Assembly (NCBI RefSeq): GCF_020215665.1
Contig: NZ_CP084061.1
Location: 310,001-374,000 of the forward strand
DNA length: 64,000 nt
Origin: Blautia parvula
Lineage (GTDB): Bacteria > Bacillota > Clostridia > Lachnospirales > Lachnospiraceae
Direction of reading: 5' to 3'
Both the position numbers and the translations under genes were made by a program. Under the pieces are notes generated by a model that searched no databases, was not told the DNA's origin, and worked only from the letters and a program-made list of their open reading frames with translations. Positions 35,137 to 44,029 of the stretch are shown here, piece after piece; positions within the stretch are counted from its first letter, which is position 1, and the number at the start of each line of letters is the position of its first letter.

Positions 35137-35694
35137 ATGGCAACTGATGAGAGAATCGCAAAATATGAAGACAAGATGAACAAGACCATGGATGCCCTGG
35201 TAAAAGAACTGGGAACCATCCGTGCCGGACGTGCAAATCCGCATATTCTGGATAAAATCACCGTAGACTATTATGGAGCACCTACACCTCTGCAGCAGGT
35301 GGCAAATGTAACCGTTCCGGAACCCAGAATGATTCAGATCCAGCCATGGGAGGCTTCTCTGATCAAAGACATCCAGAAAGCGATCCTGACATCTGACTTG
35401 GGGATCAACCCCAATAATGACGGCAAATCGATTCGTCTGGTGCTGCCTGAGCTCACTGAGGAGCGCAGAAAAGAGCTGGTGAAAGACGTGAAGAAGAAAG
35501 GGGAGGCTGCCAAGGTAGCTATCCGCAATATCCGCCGCGATGCCAATGAGGCATTCAAAAAACTGGCAAAACAGGATGTATCTGAGGATGAGATCAAGGA
35601 GCTGGAAGATGTGATCCAGAAACTGACAGATAAGTTCGGCAAGAACATTGATAAGACAGTGGAAGAGAAATCCAAAGAAATCTTAACCGTATAA
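35137..35694 (+). CDS. frr: Ribosome recycling factor
   Basis: The 185 aa protein has the standard length and motifs ([52 protein letters not shown]). With EF-G it splits the post-termination ribosome. It follows pyrH by 18 bases with a GGGAGGA site. Confidence 0.98.
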   Translation: MATDERIAKYEDKMNKTMDALVKELGTIRAGRANPHILDKITVDYYGAPTPLQQVANVTVPEPRMIQIQPWEASLIKDIQKAILTSDLGINPNNDGKSIRLVLPELTEERRKELVKDVKKKGEAAKVAIRNIRRDANEAFKKLAKQDVSEDEIKELEDVIQKLTDKFGKNIDKTVEEKSKEILTV

Positions 35695-35703
35695 TTTATA
35701 ATC

Positions 35704-35743
35704 AAGAGGGGCACATACAAGAAAAAGGTATTGTGCCTCTTTT
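35704..35743 (+). terminator. Hairpin between frr and uppS
   Basis: AAGAGG-GGCACA pairs with TGTGCC-TCTT (one bulged G) and is followed by a short T run. It probably gives partial termination between the nucleotide/translation genes and the envelope/isoprenoid genes. Confidence 0.6.
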
Positions 35744-35763
35744 ACGCGTAGGAGGAGAAAAAC

Positions 35764-36471
35764 ATGGTGATTCCAAATCATGTGGCAATCATTCTGGACG
35801 GAAACGGCCGCTGGGCCAAAGCCAAAGGAATGCCGAGGACATACGGGCATGTGAAAGGCTGCGAGAACCTGGAAAAAATATGCTCCATAGCCAAGGGGCT
35901 GGGGGTAAAATATCTCACGGTCTATGCCTTTTCCACTGAAAACTGGAAACGTTCCAAAGATGAAGTGGACGGCCTGATGAAGCTGTTCCGCAATTATATG
36001 AAAAAATGCCTGAAAATCGCAAGGGACAATAAGATGCGCGTCCGCGTGATCGGGGAGCCCTCTGTCTTTGACGAGGACCTGCAGGCAAGGATCAGAGAAC
36101 TGGAGGAGTATTCCAGCCAGTTTGATGAGCTGCATTTCCAGATCGCGCTGAATTACGGCAGCAGGGATGAGATCAAAAGAGCGGTGCAGGATCTTGCCGG
36201 GGATGTGAAAAAAGGCGTGCTGGACCCTGCGCAGATCACAGAGGATACCATATCCGGATATCTGGATACCAAGGGACTTCCGGACCCTGACCTGTTGATC
36301 CGTACCAGCGGGGAGGAGCGCCTTTCCAACTTTCTCATGTGGCAGCTTGCCTACACGGAGTTTTATTTTACCGATGTGGCATGGCCGGATTTTAACAAGG
36401 CTGAGTTTGAAAAGGCCATTTGGAAATTTAATCAGAGAGACCGCAGATACGGCGGCGTGAAGGAGGAGTAA
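35764..36471 (+). CDS. uppS: Isoprenyl transferase (undecaprenyl diphosphate synthase)
   Basis: The 235 aa cis-prenyltransferase has the catalytic motif ILDGNGRWA, then TVYAFSTENW and the late RTSGEERLSNFLMWQLAYTEF. It extends farnesyl diphosphate to the C55 carrier lipid for peptidoglycan and teichoic acid synthesis. The following cdsA starts one base after its stop. Confidence 0.96.
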   Translation: MVIPNHVAIILDGNGRWAKAKGMPRTYGHVKGCENLEKICSIAKGLGVKYLTVYAFSTENWKRSKDEVDGLMKLFRNYMKKCLKIARDNKMRVRVIGEPSVFDEDLQARIRELEEYSSQFDELHFQIALNYGSRDEIKRAVQDLAGDVKKGVLDPAQITEDTISGYLDTKGLPDPDLLIRTSGEERLSNFLMWQLAYTEFYFTDVAWPDFNKAEFEKAIWKFNQRDRRYGGVKEE

Positions 36472-36472
36472 C

Positions 36473-37282
36473 ATGTTCAAGACAAGGCTGTTAAGCGGAA
36501 TTGTGCTGGTCATCATTGCCCTTGCCACCATTATTCCGGGAGGAATCGTGCTCTTTGCCACGCTGGCTGCCATCTCCCTCATCGGTATGCAGGAACTGTA
36601 CAAAGCCATGAGAGTACATGAAAATCAGGCCGGCAGCCTGGAGATCATGGGGTATGCGGGGGCCATGGTTTACTACCTGACCCTTCTGCTGGACAGGGAA
36701 GAATTTTCCCTTATTGCCATTTTATTTGCATTGGTCCTCATTATGTCCGTGTATGTGTTTACATACCCAAAATACCATGCAGACCAGATCATGGCTGCCA
36801 TGTTCGGTGTTATTTACGTGGCTGTCATGCTTTCTTATATCTATAAAACCAGGAATCTGGAAGGCGGTGCATGGCTTGTGGGCCTTATCTTTATAAGCTC
36901 CTGGGGCAGCGATACCTGTGCCTACTGTGTGGGAATGCTCATCGGCAAGCACAAAATGGCGCCTGTGTTAAGCCCGAAAAAATCCGTGGAAGGCGGTGTG
37001 GGCGGCGTTGTGGGGGCCGCGCTTCTGGGCGCCCTGTATGCAGTGGTGATTGCAAAATGGAACCCTGCTTCCGGCCATACGGCCCTTATGTATGCCCTGA
37101 TCTGCGCGGTGGGTGCATTGATCTCCATGGTTGGAGATCTGGCGGCATCCGCGATCAAGAGAAACAAAGAGATAAAGGATTACGGCAGACTGATCCCGGG
37201 CCACGGCGGTATTCTGGACCGTTTTGACAGTGTCATATTTACGGCACCGTTCATCTATTTCCTGGCAAATGTACTGCTGTAA
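36473..37282 (+). CDS. cdsA: Phosphatidate cytidylyltransferase
   Basis: The 269 aa membrane protein has eight or nine hydrophobic segments and the CdsA signature near the C-terminus (SMVGDLAASAIKRNKEIKDYGRLIPGHGGILDRFDS). It makes CDP-diacylglycerol from CTP and phosphatidate. It is tightly coupled to uppS and followed by dxr. Confidence 0.96.
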   Translation: MFKTRLLSGIVLVIIALATIIPGGIVLFATLAAISLIGMQELYKAMRVHENQAGSLEIMGYAGAMVYYLTLLLDREEFSLIAILFALVLIMSVYVFTYPKYHADQIMAAMFGVIYVAVMLSYIYKTRNLEGGAWLVGLIFISSWGSDTCAYCVGMLIGKHKMAPVLSPKKSVEGGVGGVVGAALLGALYAVVIAKWNPASGHTALMYALICAVGALISMVGDLAASAIKRNKEIKDYGRLIPGHGGILDRFDSVIFTAPFIYFLANVLL

Positions 37283-37298
37283 ATGAGGTTGTGATGAT

Positions 37299-38441
37299 AT
37301 GAAGAAAATTGCGATATTAGGTTCCACAGGTTCCATCGGCACACAGACTTTGGATGTGGTGGAGAGAAATGATGACCTGCAGGTGGTGGGAATTGCCGCA
37401 GGCAGCAATATCCGGATGCTGGAAGAACAGATTCGGCGCTTTCATCCGAAGCTGGCGGCTGTGGGGGATGAAAAAAAGGCGGCTGAGCTAAGAAAAAGGG
37501 TCGCAGATACGGATTGTACGGTGACAGGAGGCATGGAAGGGCTTCTCGCCCTGGCTGCCATGCCGGAGTCGGATATACTGGTCACAGCCATTGTGGGCAT
37601 GATCGGCATCCGCCCTACTGTGGAGGGTATCCGGGCCGGTAAGGATATTGCCCTTGCCAATAAGGAGACACTGGTGACAGCCGGGCATATTATCATGCCC
37701 CTTGCCAAAGAGTACGGCGTGCGTATCCTGCCTGTGGACAGTGAACACAGTGCCATCTTCCAGGCTCTGAACGGGGAGGACCCTTCCAGGATCCACAAAC
37801 TGCTGATCACAGCTTCCGGCGGGCCTTTCCGGGGAAAGAAGCGGGAGGAGCTTACGAATATCCGTGTGGAGGACGCTCTGAAGCATCCCAACTGGGCCAT
37901 GGGGCAGAAGATTACCATTGACTCCGCTACCCTGGTGAACAAGGGACTGGAGGTTATGGAGGCAAAGTGGCTGTTCCATATGGATCTGGACCGGATACAG
38001 GTTGTGGTGCAGCCTCAGAGTGTCATTCACTCCATGGTGGAGTTTGTGGACGGGGGCATCATTGCCCAGCTTGGAACTCCGGATATGCGGCTTCCCATTC
38101 AGTATGCCTTGTATGGGGGCGAGAGACGTTTTCTTCCCGGAGAGCGTCTGGATTTTGCGGCACTTGGATCTATCACTTTTGAGGAGCCGGATATGGACAC
38201 CTTTAAAGGGCTGCCGCTGGCTATGGAGGCATCCAAAAGGGGTGGTTCCATGCCCACGGTATTCAACGCTGCAAATGAAAAGGCAGTAGGTATGTTTTTG
38301 AACAGAAAAATCGGTTTCCTGGATATTTATTCAATAATTGAAGAAGCTATGGAAAGACATAAAGTGATTGAGAATCCGGACGTAGATGAAATTACAGGCA
38401 TCGAACAGGAGACTTACAGATGGATTGAAGGCAGGTGGTAG
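37299..38441 (+). CDS. dxr: 1-deoxy-D-xylulose 5-phosphate reductoisomerase
   Basis: The 380 aa protein has the NADPH-binding GSTGSIGTQTLDVV, ANKETLV, the metal and substrate motif PVDSEHSAIFQ and the SGGPFRG loop. It is the second step of the MEP isoprenoid pathway, supplying precursors for UppS. The rseP start lies one base after its stop codon. Confidence 0.97.
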   Translation: MKKIAILGSTGSIGTQTLDVVERNDDLQVVGIAAGSNIRMLEEQIRRFHPKLAAVGDEKKAAELRKRVADTDCTVTGGMEGLLALAAMPESDILVTAIVGMIGIRPTVEGIRAGKDIALANKETLVTAGHIIMPLAKEYGVRILPVDSEHSAIFQALNGEDPSRIHKLLITASGGPFRGKKREELTNIRVEDALKHPNWAMGQKITIDSATLVNKGLEVMEAKWLFHMDLDRIQVVVQPQSVIHSMVEFVDGGIIAQLGTPDMRLPIQYALYGGERRFLPGERLDFAALGSITFEEPDMDTFKGLPLAMEASKRGGSMPTVFNAANEKAVGMFLNRKIGFLDIYSIIEEAMERHKVIENPDVDEITGIEQETYRWIEGRW

Positions 38442-38442
38442 A

Positions 38443-39741
38443 TTGAGTTTTTCCGGTATTATAAATATTTTGATTGCAGTTATTATCTTTTCCCTGATCG
38501 TTATTTTTCATGAGCTGGGACATTTTCTGCTGGCAAAGAGGAACGGCATTGCAGTGACGGAATTTTCACTGGGTATGGGGCCGAGGCTGATTTCCACAGA
38601 GAAGGGCGGCACCAGGTATTCCCTGAAGCTGTTTCCCATCGGCGGTTCCTGCCTGATGGTAGGAGAGGATGACGATGACGACAGCGCAGGTTCCTTCAAC
38701 AACGCCTCTGTGTGGGCCAGAATCTCCGTGGTGGCGGCAGGTCCTGTGTTTAACTTTATCATGGCCTTTGTCTGCGCCATGATCATCACCAGCGTGGTGG
38801 GGTATGACCCGGCCAGAGTGACCGTTGTGCAGGAAGGGTCTGCGGCGGAAGCGGCGGGACTTAAGGAAGGCGACCTGATCACGGAATTCAACGGAAAGCA
38901 TATTTCCATAGGCAGGGATTTGAGTCTTTACCAGACACTGCACGGGTATCAGGATAAAACCATTGATATGAAAGTGAAGCGGGACGGGAAGACAGAGGAC
39001 ATTTCCTTTACTGCTGACAGCATAGAGAAGAAGATGCTGGGATTTACCTACAGCAGTGAAGGCCCTGCGCAGATCATGGAGATCTATATTGACAGTCCCA
39101 TGATGAAAGCCGGTCTGCAGGCCGGGGATGTGATCACAGGCATTGCGGGCACGAAGATCACAGACGGAAAAGAGCTTCAGGATTATATGGAGGCGCATCC
39201 GCTCACAGGGGATGAGATCACTCTGACTGTGGAGCGTAACGGCAAGGAGCGGGAAGTTACGGCAAAACCTCAGATGCGGACTGTGGTCAGCAGCGGGTTT
39301 GACTATAACCTGTACAGAGAGAAGACCGGATTTTTAGGCGTGCTCAAATACAGCGCCGTGGAGGTCCGCTACTGGATCACCAGTACGGTTCAGAGCCTGG
39401 GACTTCTCATCAAGGGGACATTTTCCGTAAATGACCTGTCCGGCCCGGTGGGGATTGTGGACGCCATCGGAGATTCTGTCCAGGAGGCAAAATCCGAGGG
39501 CAGCGTGATATTGAGCATGCAGATGCTCTACTGGGTGATCCTTCTGTCAGCCAATCTGGGCGTTATGAACCTGCTGCCCATTCCGGCACTGGACGGAGGT
39601 CGTCTGGTATTCCTCATCATAGAGGCCATACGCGGCAAAGAGGTGAACCGGAATGTGGAGGGTATGATACACTTTGCGGGGTTTGTTCTTTTGATGCTGC
39701 TCATGGTGTTTGTCCTGTTTAATGATATCAAGAGGCTGTAA
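38443..39741 (+). CDS. rseP: RIP metalloprotease RseP (site-2 protease)
   Basis: The 432 aa membrane protease has the zinc motif HELGH in the first helix, two PDZ-like domains (about 135-285) and the conserved late motif NLLPIPALDGGRL. It cleaves membrane-bound anti-sigma factors and signal-peptide remnants. The start is taken as TTG at 38443, just after dxr with AGGTGG upstream; an ATG at 38386 lies inside dxr in another frame and adds 19 non-family residues. In many Clostridia ispG follows, but here it is absent. Confidence 0.94.
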   Translation: MSFSGIINILIAVIIFSLIVIFHELGHFLLAKRNGIAVTEFSLGMGPRLISTEKGGTRYSLKLFPIGGSCLMVGEDDDDDSAGSFNNASVWARISVVAAGPVFNFIMAFVCAMIITSVVGYDPARVTVVQEGSAAEAAGLKEGDLITEFNGKHISIGRDLSLYQTLHGYQDKTIDMKVKRDGKTEDISFTADSIEKKMLGFTYSSEGPAQIMEIYIDSPMMKAGLQAGDVITGIAGTKITDGKELQDYMEAHPLTGDEITLTVERNGKEREVTAKPQMRTVVSSGFDYNLYREKTGFLGVLKYSAVEVRYWITSTVQSLGLLIKGTFSVNDLSGPVGIVDAIGDSVQEAKSEGSVILSMQMLYWVILLSANLGVMNLLPIPALDGGRLVFLIIEAIRGKEVNRNVEGMIHFAGFVLLMLLMVFVLFNDIKRL

Positions 39742-39744
39742 AAG

Positions 39745-39799
39745 AAAATCCGGGAGGGTTGGGTACAAAGAATCTGTACCCGGCCTTTCCGGATTTTTT
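39745..39799. terminator. Terminator at the end of the rseP cluster
   Basis: Outer arms AAAATCCGG / CCGGATTTTTT enclose an inner stem GGGTACA / TGTACCC. The T run serves the plus strand, and the A tract on the left could serve the convergent minus-strand gene. Confidence 0.85.
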
Positions 39800-39807
39800 G
39801 GTGATGG

Positions 39808-40266
39808 TTATACAAGTTCCGCGATTCTTGTGACGCCCACGTAGATCTCCTGTATTTTGTACCAGGTGGGATAATCCACAATGCCCGTGACAGGCAGGCT
39901 GAAGATCCGCTGAAAATCCCGTACAGCCCGCTGTGTGCCCTCCCCGTAGATGCCGTCCACGGTTACGGCCGGCAGTGCGGGATAGCCCTGGCGGATGGCA
40001 TTTAGCTGTTCCTGTAGCTGCTCCACCTTGTCGCCGGAGCTGCCGATATCCAGATTGCTTCCCGGCCATGAGATGGGGATGCCGGCAATCTCCTCAGCCG
40101 TATTGATATACATGTTGTCACCGTAGAAATTCCGGAGGATCTCAATGGCGGTGTAGCCCTGGTCGCCCAGATACTTGGACCCCCACTGTGTCATCCAAAT
40201 TGCAATAGCCCCTAGAGCGTGTTTGAAAATGCATTCCGACAATCTGTACGCCCCACTCTGCGGCAT
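39808..40266 (-). pseudogene. 5'-truncated peptidoglycan-binding domain protein
   Basis: From about codon 24 (MTQWGSKYLGDQGYTAIEIL) the ORF encodes the C-terminal part of a Clostridial peptidoglycan-binding protein: the NTAEEIAGIP linker, then a PG_binding_1 repeat (IGSSGDKVEQLQEQLNAI, VDGIYGEGTQRAVRDFQ, VTGIVDYPTW). The first 24 residues come from the palindrome-rich sequence next to the serine recombinase, so the N-terminal part of the gene has been lost at about position 40205. The missing half is not found elsewhere in the window. Without its original start it is probably non-functional. Confidence 0.7.
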
Positions 40267-40363
40267 ATTTGCCCCCTATTCAGTCAGCGTAGCCCGCTAC
40301 GCTAAATGCCTTTATGTTTCACGCAGAATAAATTTTCAGTCTGCAAGGCGGCTTCAAATTTAT
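40206..40363. repeat. Palindrome-rich element end next to the serine recombinase
   Basis: This non-coding block between the truncated gene and the recombinase stop codon begins CTAGAGCGTGTTTGAAAATG and contains a perfect hairpin AGCGTAGC-CC-GCTACGCT (40286-40303). It looks like a mobile-element end or a MITE-like intergenic repeat and marks the junction that truncated the neighbouring gene. Its identity cannot be confirmed from one copy. Confidence 0.45.
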
Positions 40364-41866
40364 CTATGAATAGTAATACTGTATATCTAGGCTGTCGTTG
40401 TCTCTATTATATACTATTTTTGATATGATTGATTGTAAAGATGTACTTTTTTGCTCTATGGTAAAATTAGAAGATGTGACGATATCATATGTGGTTTTTA
40501 TCAGTTCTTTCATTAAAGGAGTGTAGTCTTTGGAATCCGGTTGATCAAGCTCGGCTATTTTTTGCGCAATACTCTCGCGCTCTTTTTGAAGCAACAGCTT
40601 GTTTTCGCGGTATTCTTCTAAACTATCAATGCCATTTTGATAGGCAGTTTTGATTCGCTTTTCTTTCATATCTACTTTATCATACAGCTTTTTTAAAATA
40701 TCTGCTTCACTGTGATTTTGGTTCGATTTTCTTTTGATTTCAAAATATAAATTTTTACTACGTGTTGCATCTTTGAGTGCCTCGAAAAAGACAGGTTCTA
40801 TTTTGTGGGTGCTCAAAGTAAGGCTTGATAGACATTTTCCTTTTGAATATCCATAACAGGAATAGTAAAAAGTATCAACCGTTCCATTCTTTTTGTAGTG
40901 ATTTTTACAAACCATAGTTCGGCCACAGACGGGGCATTTTAATAGCCCACTCAACCAATGGCGGTAACTGGATGTCGGTCTTTTTCCCTTGGGCTTATAG
41001 GTGGTGTTATATCGTTCTTGGGCTTTATTGAATAATTCTTCGCTTATTATAGCCTCGTGATATCCTTTAGTAATAACCCACTCTTCTTTTGGCCGAATTT
41101 CATTAGTTTCATTTACGGTGCGATTCCAGCGGATCATACCGCAATAAGTAGGATTTTGTAAAATATATTCTATGCTGCGTCGCTCAAAGGGTTTATTATG
41201 ACTTGTTTTATAACCTAATGCGTTTAGGGCACGAGCAATCTCGAATAATCCCATTCCTGCATTAACATACTTGTTAAAAATCATTTTAACAACTTCAGCT
41301 TCTTCAGGAACTATAACAGGAGGCTCTCCTTTTCTATCTATTTTATATCCGAGAGGAGGTCGAGCTTGGTATCCTCCTCGAAGCGCTTTTTCCATCATTC
41401 CACGTGAAACTTCCCCGGAAAGGCGAATAGAATAATATTCGTCCATCCATTCTATAATTCTTTCAATCAGGCTGCCAAAAGGGCCTTCTATGATAGGTTC
41501 TGAAACACTAATAACTTCTATATTGCATTGCTTTCTAAGTAAAGATTTATAAAGTATAGACTCTTCCTGGTTTCGGGCAAATCGAGAAAATTTCCATACA
41601 TAAATCACTTTGAAAGGTGCAGGCTTTTGCTTAGCCAAAGAAATCATTCGTAAAAATTCCGGCCGTTTATCCGCCTTTTTTCCAGAGATTCCTTTCTCAA
41701 CGAATACATAGTCATTTGAAATTATAACACCATCGGTTTTTGCATGATCCATAATTAGCCTTTTTTGCGCGTCTGGAGACAGCTCATCCTGCATATGTGT
41801 TGATACTCTTATATATGCAGCTCCAAATTTTGCCTGGCTTATCTTTTTATCATTCATTTCTTTCAA
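40364..41866 (-). CDS. Large serine recombinase (resolvase/recombinase/zinc-ribbon type)
   Basis: The 500 aa protein has an N-terminal resolvase domain with catalytic Ser in YIRVSTHMQ and Arg in KFSRFARN, a recombinase domain (RPPLGYKIDRKGEPP, then NPTYCGMIRWNR), a zinc ribbon (LLKCPVCGRTMVCKNHY ... YYSCYGYSKGKC) and a coiled coil before the C-terminus. Such enzymes integrate phages, ICEs and transposons. The start is TTG at 41866 after GAGGGTGA. It appears intact and lies at the edge of the accessory block, transcribed toward the truncated gene, the usual position next to an attachment site. Confidence 0.93.
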   Translation of the reverse strand: MKEMNDKKISQAKFGAAYIRVSTHMQDELSPDAQKRLIMDHAKTDGVIISNDYVFVEKGISGKKADKRPEFLRMISLAKQKPAPFKVIYVWKFSRFARNQEESILYKSLLRKQCNIEVISVSEPIIEGPFGSLIERIIEWMDEYYSIRLSGEVSRGMMEKALRGGYQARPPLGYKIDRKGEPPVIVPEEAEVVKMIFNKYVNAGMGLFEIARALNALGYKTSHNKPFERRSIEYILQNPTYCGMIRWNRTVNETNEIRPKEEWVITKGYHEAIISEELFNKAQERYNTTYKPKGKRPTSSYRHWLSGLLKCPVCGRTMVCKNHYKKNGTVDTFYYSCYGYSKGKCLSSLTLSTHKIEPVFFEALKDATRSKNLYFEIKRKSNQNHSEADILKKLYDKVDMKEKRIKTAYQNGIDSLEEYRENKLLLQKERESIAQKIAELDQPDSKDYTPLMKELIKTTYDIVTSSNFTIEQKSTSLQSIISKIVYNRDNDSLDIQYYYS

Positions 41867-42245
41867 ATGTAATCACCCTCAATGTTTTATGTAAAACGCC
41901 CCGAACTTTATACTGTAGCTGCAGCCCTTGTCTGTGAGTCTGTTTTTGTCACAGATAATGCTGATATCCGGCTCAACGTAAGTTTTATCATCTGCAGTCA
42001 AATTGACTGCAAATGAGTATAACTCTTTTCTTTAAATAATGGCATAAAGATAGCTCCTTTCATTTTAAAATATATCAGGAGATATTATTATTTATTACCT
42101 TTATTTATATCATATCTTAATAAAAAATTCTTCAGCTGTTTGTCTGTATATCAAGGATACTAAAACGGCATGATGAATAACGGTATGCAAGTTGTACAAC
42201 CCATAGGTCATACCATTGAATAAAAGAAATAGGGGAGTGTTGATT
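41867..42245. other. Gap upstream of the serine recombinase
   Basis: This 379-base AT-rich gap holds the Uma2-like remnant (41890-42045, minus strand) and a nested palindrome GGTATG-CAA-GTTGTACAAC-N8-CATACC (42184-42214). The latter is a candidate operator just upstream of the small ORF at 42246. Nothing else was supported. Confidence 0.5.
41890..42045 (-). pseudogene. Remnant of a Uma2 family nuclease-like gene
   Basis: After an AAAGGAG site the minus strand starts MPLFKEKSYTHLQSI and stops. In another frame it continues DDKTYVEPDISIICDKNRL, then TDKGC, the diagnostic central motif of Uma2/PD-(D/E)XK proteins, before diverging. Most of the roughly 190 aa protein is missing, with a deletion and frameshift. 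These genes are often multicopy in Firmicutes. Confidence 0.5.
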
Positions 42246-42401
42246 ATGACATATAGAAATATTGTAATAATTAACGACAAAGAAGTAGATATAAAAGAAC
42301 TTACGGAAGAAGAGAGGAAATGCCTTGCAGAATTTTGGAACAGGAGAGCGGCAAATGCAATAGGATATCAGGAGGTTAAATCACCAAAGAAGATTTGTTA
42401 A
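42246..42401 (+). CDS. Small hypothetical protein of mobile-element type (51 aa)
   Basis: The ATG at 42246 follows AGGGGAG at 8 bases. The peptide starts MTYRNIVIINDKEVDIKELT, with EERKCLAEFWNRRAANAIGY in the middle. Similar short acidic proteins ending in a WNRRAA-type motif occur on Clostridial integrative elements. Function is unknown. It ends 14 bases before the hairpin that the IS1182-type element later duplicated. Confidence 0.6.
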   Translation: MTYRNIVIINDKEVDIKELTEEERKCLAEFWNRRAANAIGYQEVKSPKKIC

Positions 42402-42547
42402 GAGCCCTCTTGTATAAAGGTGCCATTACTGGCACCTTTCAGACTGTAGACAATCACCCTCTTTTTGGAGGCGGTTGTCTATTTTCAGTTTAACCTGCCC
42501 TTTCCAGATGGTATAATAGGATCATCAGGAAAGGCAGGTTTTTCTTT

Positions 42548-43976
42548 ATGATGGGGAAAAAAGATAACGCAGAAAGAACACAGATGGAAATCGCAAGTCT
42601 GGAGGATCTTGTACCTAGAAACCATCTGGTACGGAAGCTGGATGAAGCTATTGACATGAGTTTTATATATGAGGAAGTGAAAGATTTATACAGTGATTTT
42701 GGACGTGAAAGTATCGATCCGGTTGTATTGATTAAAATTGCCATGATCCAGTACATTTTCGGAATCCCTTCCATGCGCAAAACAATTCGTGAAATTGAAG
42801 TAAATTTTGCTTACAGGTGGTATCTGGGCTATGGAATGCATGAGGAAATCCCTCATTTCTCCACCTTTGGCAAAAACTATTCCAGACGTTTCAAAGACAC
42901 GGATTTGTTTGAGAAAATCTTCTCAAAGATACTGTCCGAGGTTGCAGCAAATGGTTTTCTTGATACAGAAAGCTTGTTTATTGACGGCACTCACATCAAA
43001 GCCAGTGCCAATTCTCATAAATATCAAAATGAGGTTATCCGAAAAGAAGCACGCAGTTATGAGAAGGAACTGCAGGAAGAAATCAAAAGGGATCGTCAGG
43101 AACACGGAAAGAAGCCACTGAAAGAAAAAGAAAAGGAACCGGAAATGATCACACAGAAGGTCAGCACCACTGACCCTGACAGCGGCTGGTTCCATAAAGG
43201 TGAGCATAAGCAGGTCTTTGCCTATGCTGCCAACACCTGTTGTGACAAGAATAATTATGTTTTGGATTTTGAAGTGACTGCGGGGAATGTCCATGACAGT
43301 GTGTCGTTCTGGCATTTATACCGACGATTAAGGCAGAATTGGAAATATGGGATATACTACGTAATGGATGCAGGATATAAGATACCGTCAATCGCCCGCC
43401 AGCTGATAAAAGATGGAAAGACTCCGGTCATGCCGTACAAAAGGCCTATGACTCAAGCTATTTTTCAAAAAATATGATTTTGTATACGATGAATTCTTTG
43501 ACTGCTATCTATGCCCGGATCACAAAGTGCTTCATTACACGACAACAAACCGTGAAGGATATCGGGAGTATAAAAGTGACTGGCTTATTTGCCAAAGCTG
43601 TCCTCACCGGGATCGTTGCACAAACAGTAAAGATTCCGTAAAAGTAATTACGCGTCATGTATGGGAAAACTACATGGAGCAGGTCGAAGAAATCCGTCAT
43701 ACAATCGGAATGAAAGAACGATACAAACAACGCAAGGAAACCATAGAGAGAGTCTTTGCAGATGCAAAGGAAAAACACGGAATGAGATACACTCAGTACA
43801 GAGGTCTGGCTAAGATCAAAATGGAGCTTAACCTCTTATTTGGCTGCATGAATCTAAAGAAACTGGCAATTTGGAAATGGCGGATAAAATGGGGAGCGAA
43901 ATACCGCTCTTCATCATTGCAATTTTTCTGTTCCAGCATAAAATTTAGAGAGTGTGAAACTTTTTCTGTAAAATAG
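42548..43976 (+). pseudogene. IS1182-family transposase, frameshifted and interrupted
   Basis: The N-terminal part runs in one frame from ATG 42548 (MEIASLEDLVPRNHLVRKLD, FIDGTHIKASANSHK, MDAGYKIPSIARQL) to a stop at 43475-43477. The family sequence then continues in the +1 frame (FFKKYDFVYDEFFDCYLCP, HYTTTNREGYREYK) from about 43452, so a one-base insertion in the ACTCAAGC stretch (about 43451-43458) has broken it. The C-terminus is cut at 43947 by the IS256-type element and resumes at 48920 (KFENWKWVKKRF, stop 48993). It is inactive as it stands. Confidence 0.85.
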
Positions 43977-44029
43977 GATTTATAAGATTCTTCTATGATA
44001 AAATAAAAATCATAGGAGGGCCTTTTATT

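Noticed and set aside
43440-43480. Programmed frameshift in the IS1182-type transposase
   Set aside because: The change is +1, not the -1 typical of IS elements, and this family normally uses one ORF; a one-base insertion explains it better.
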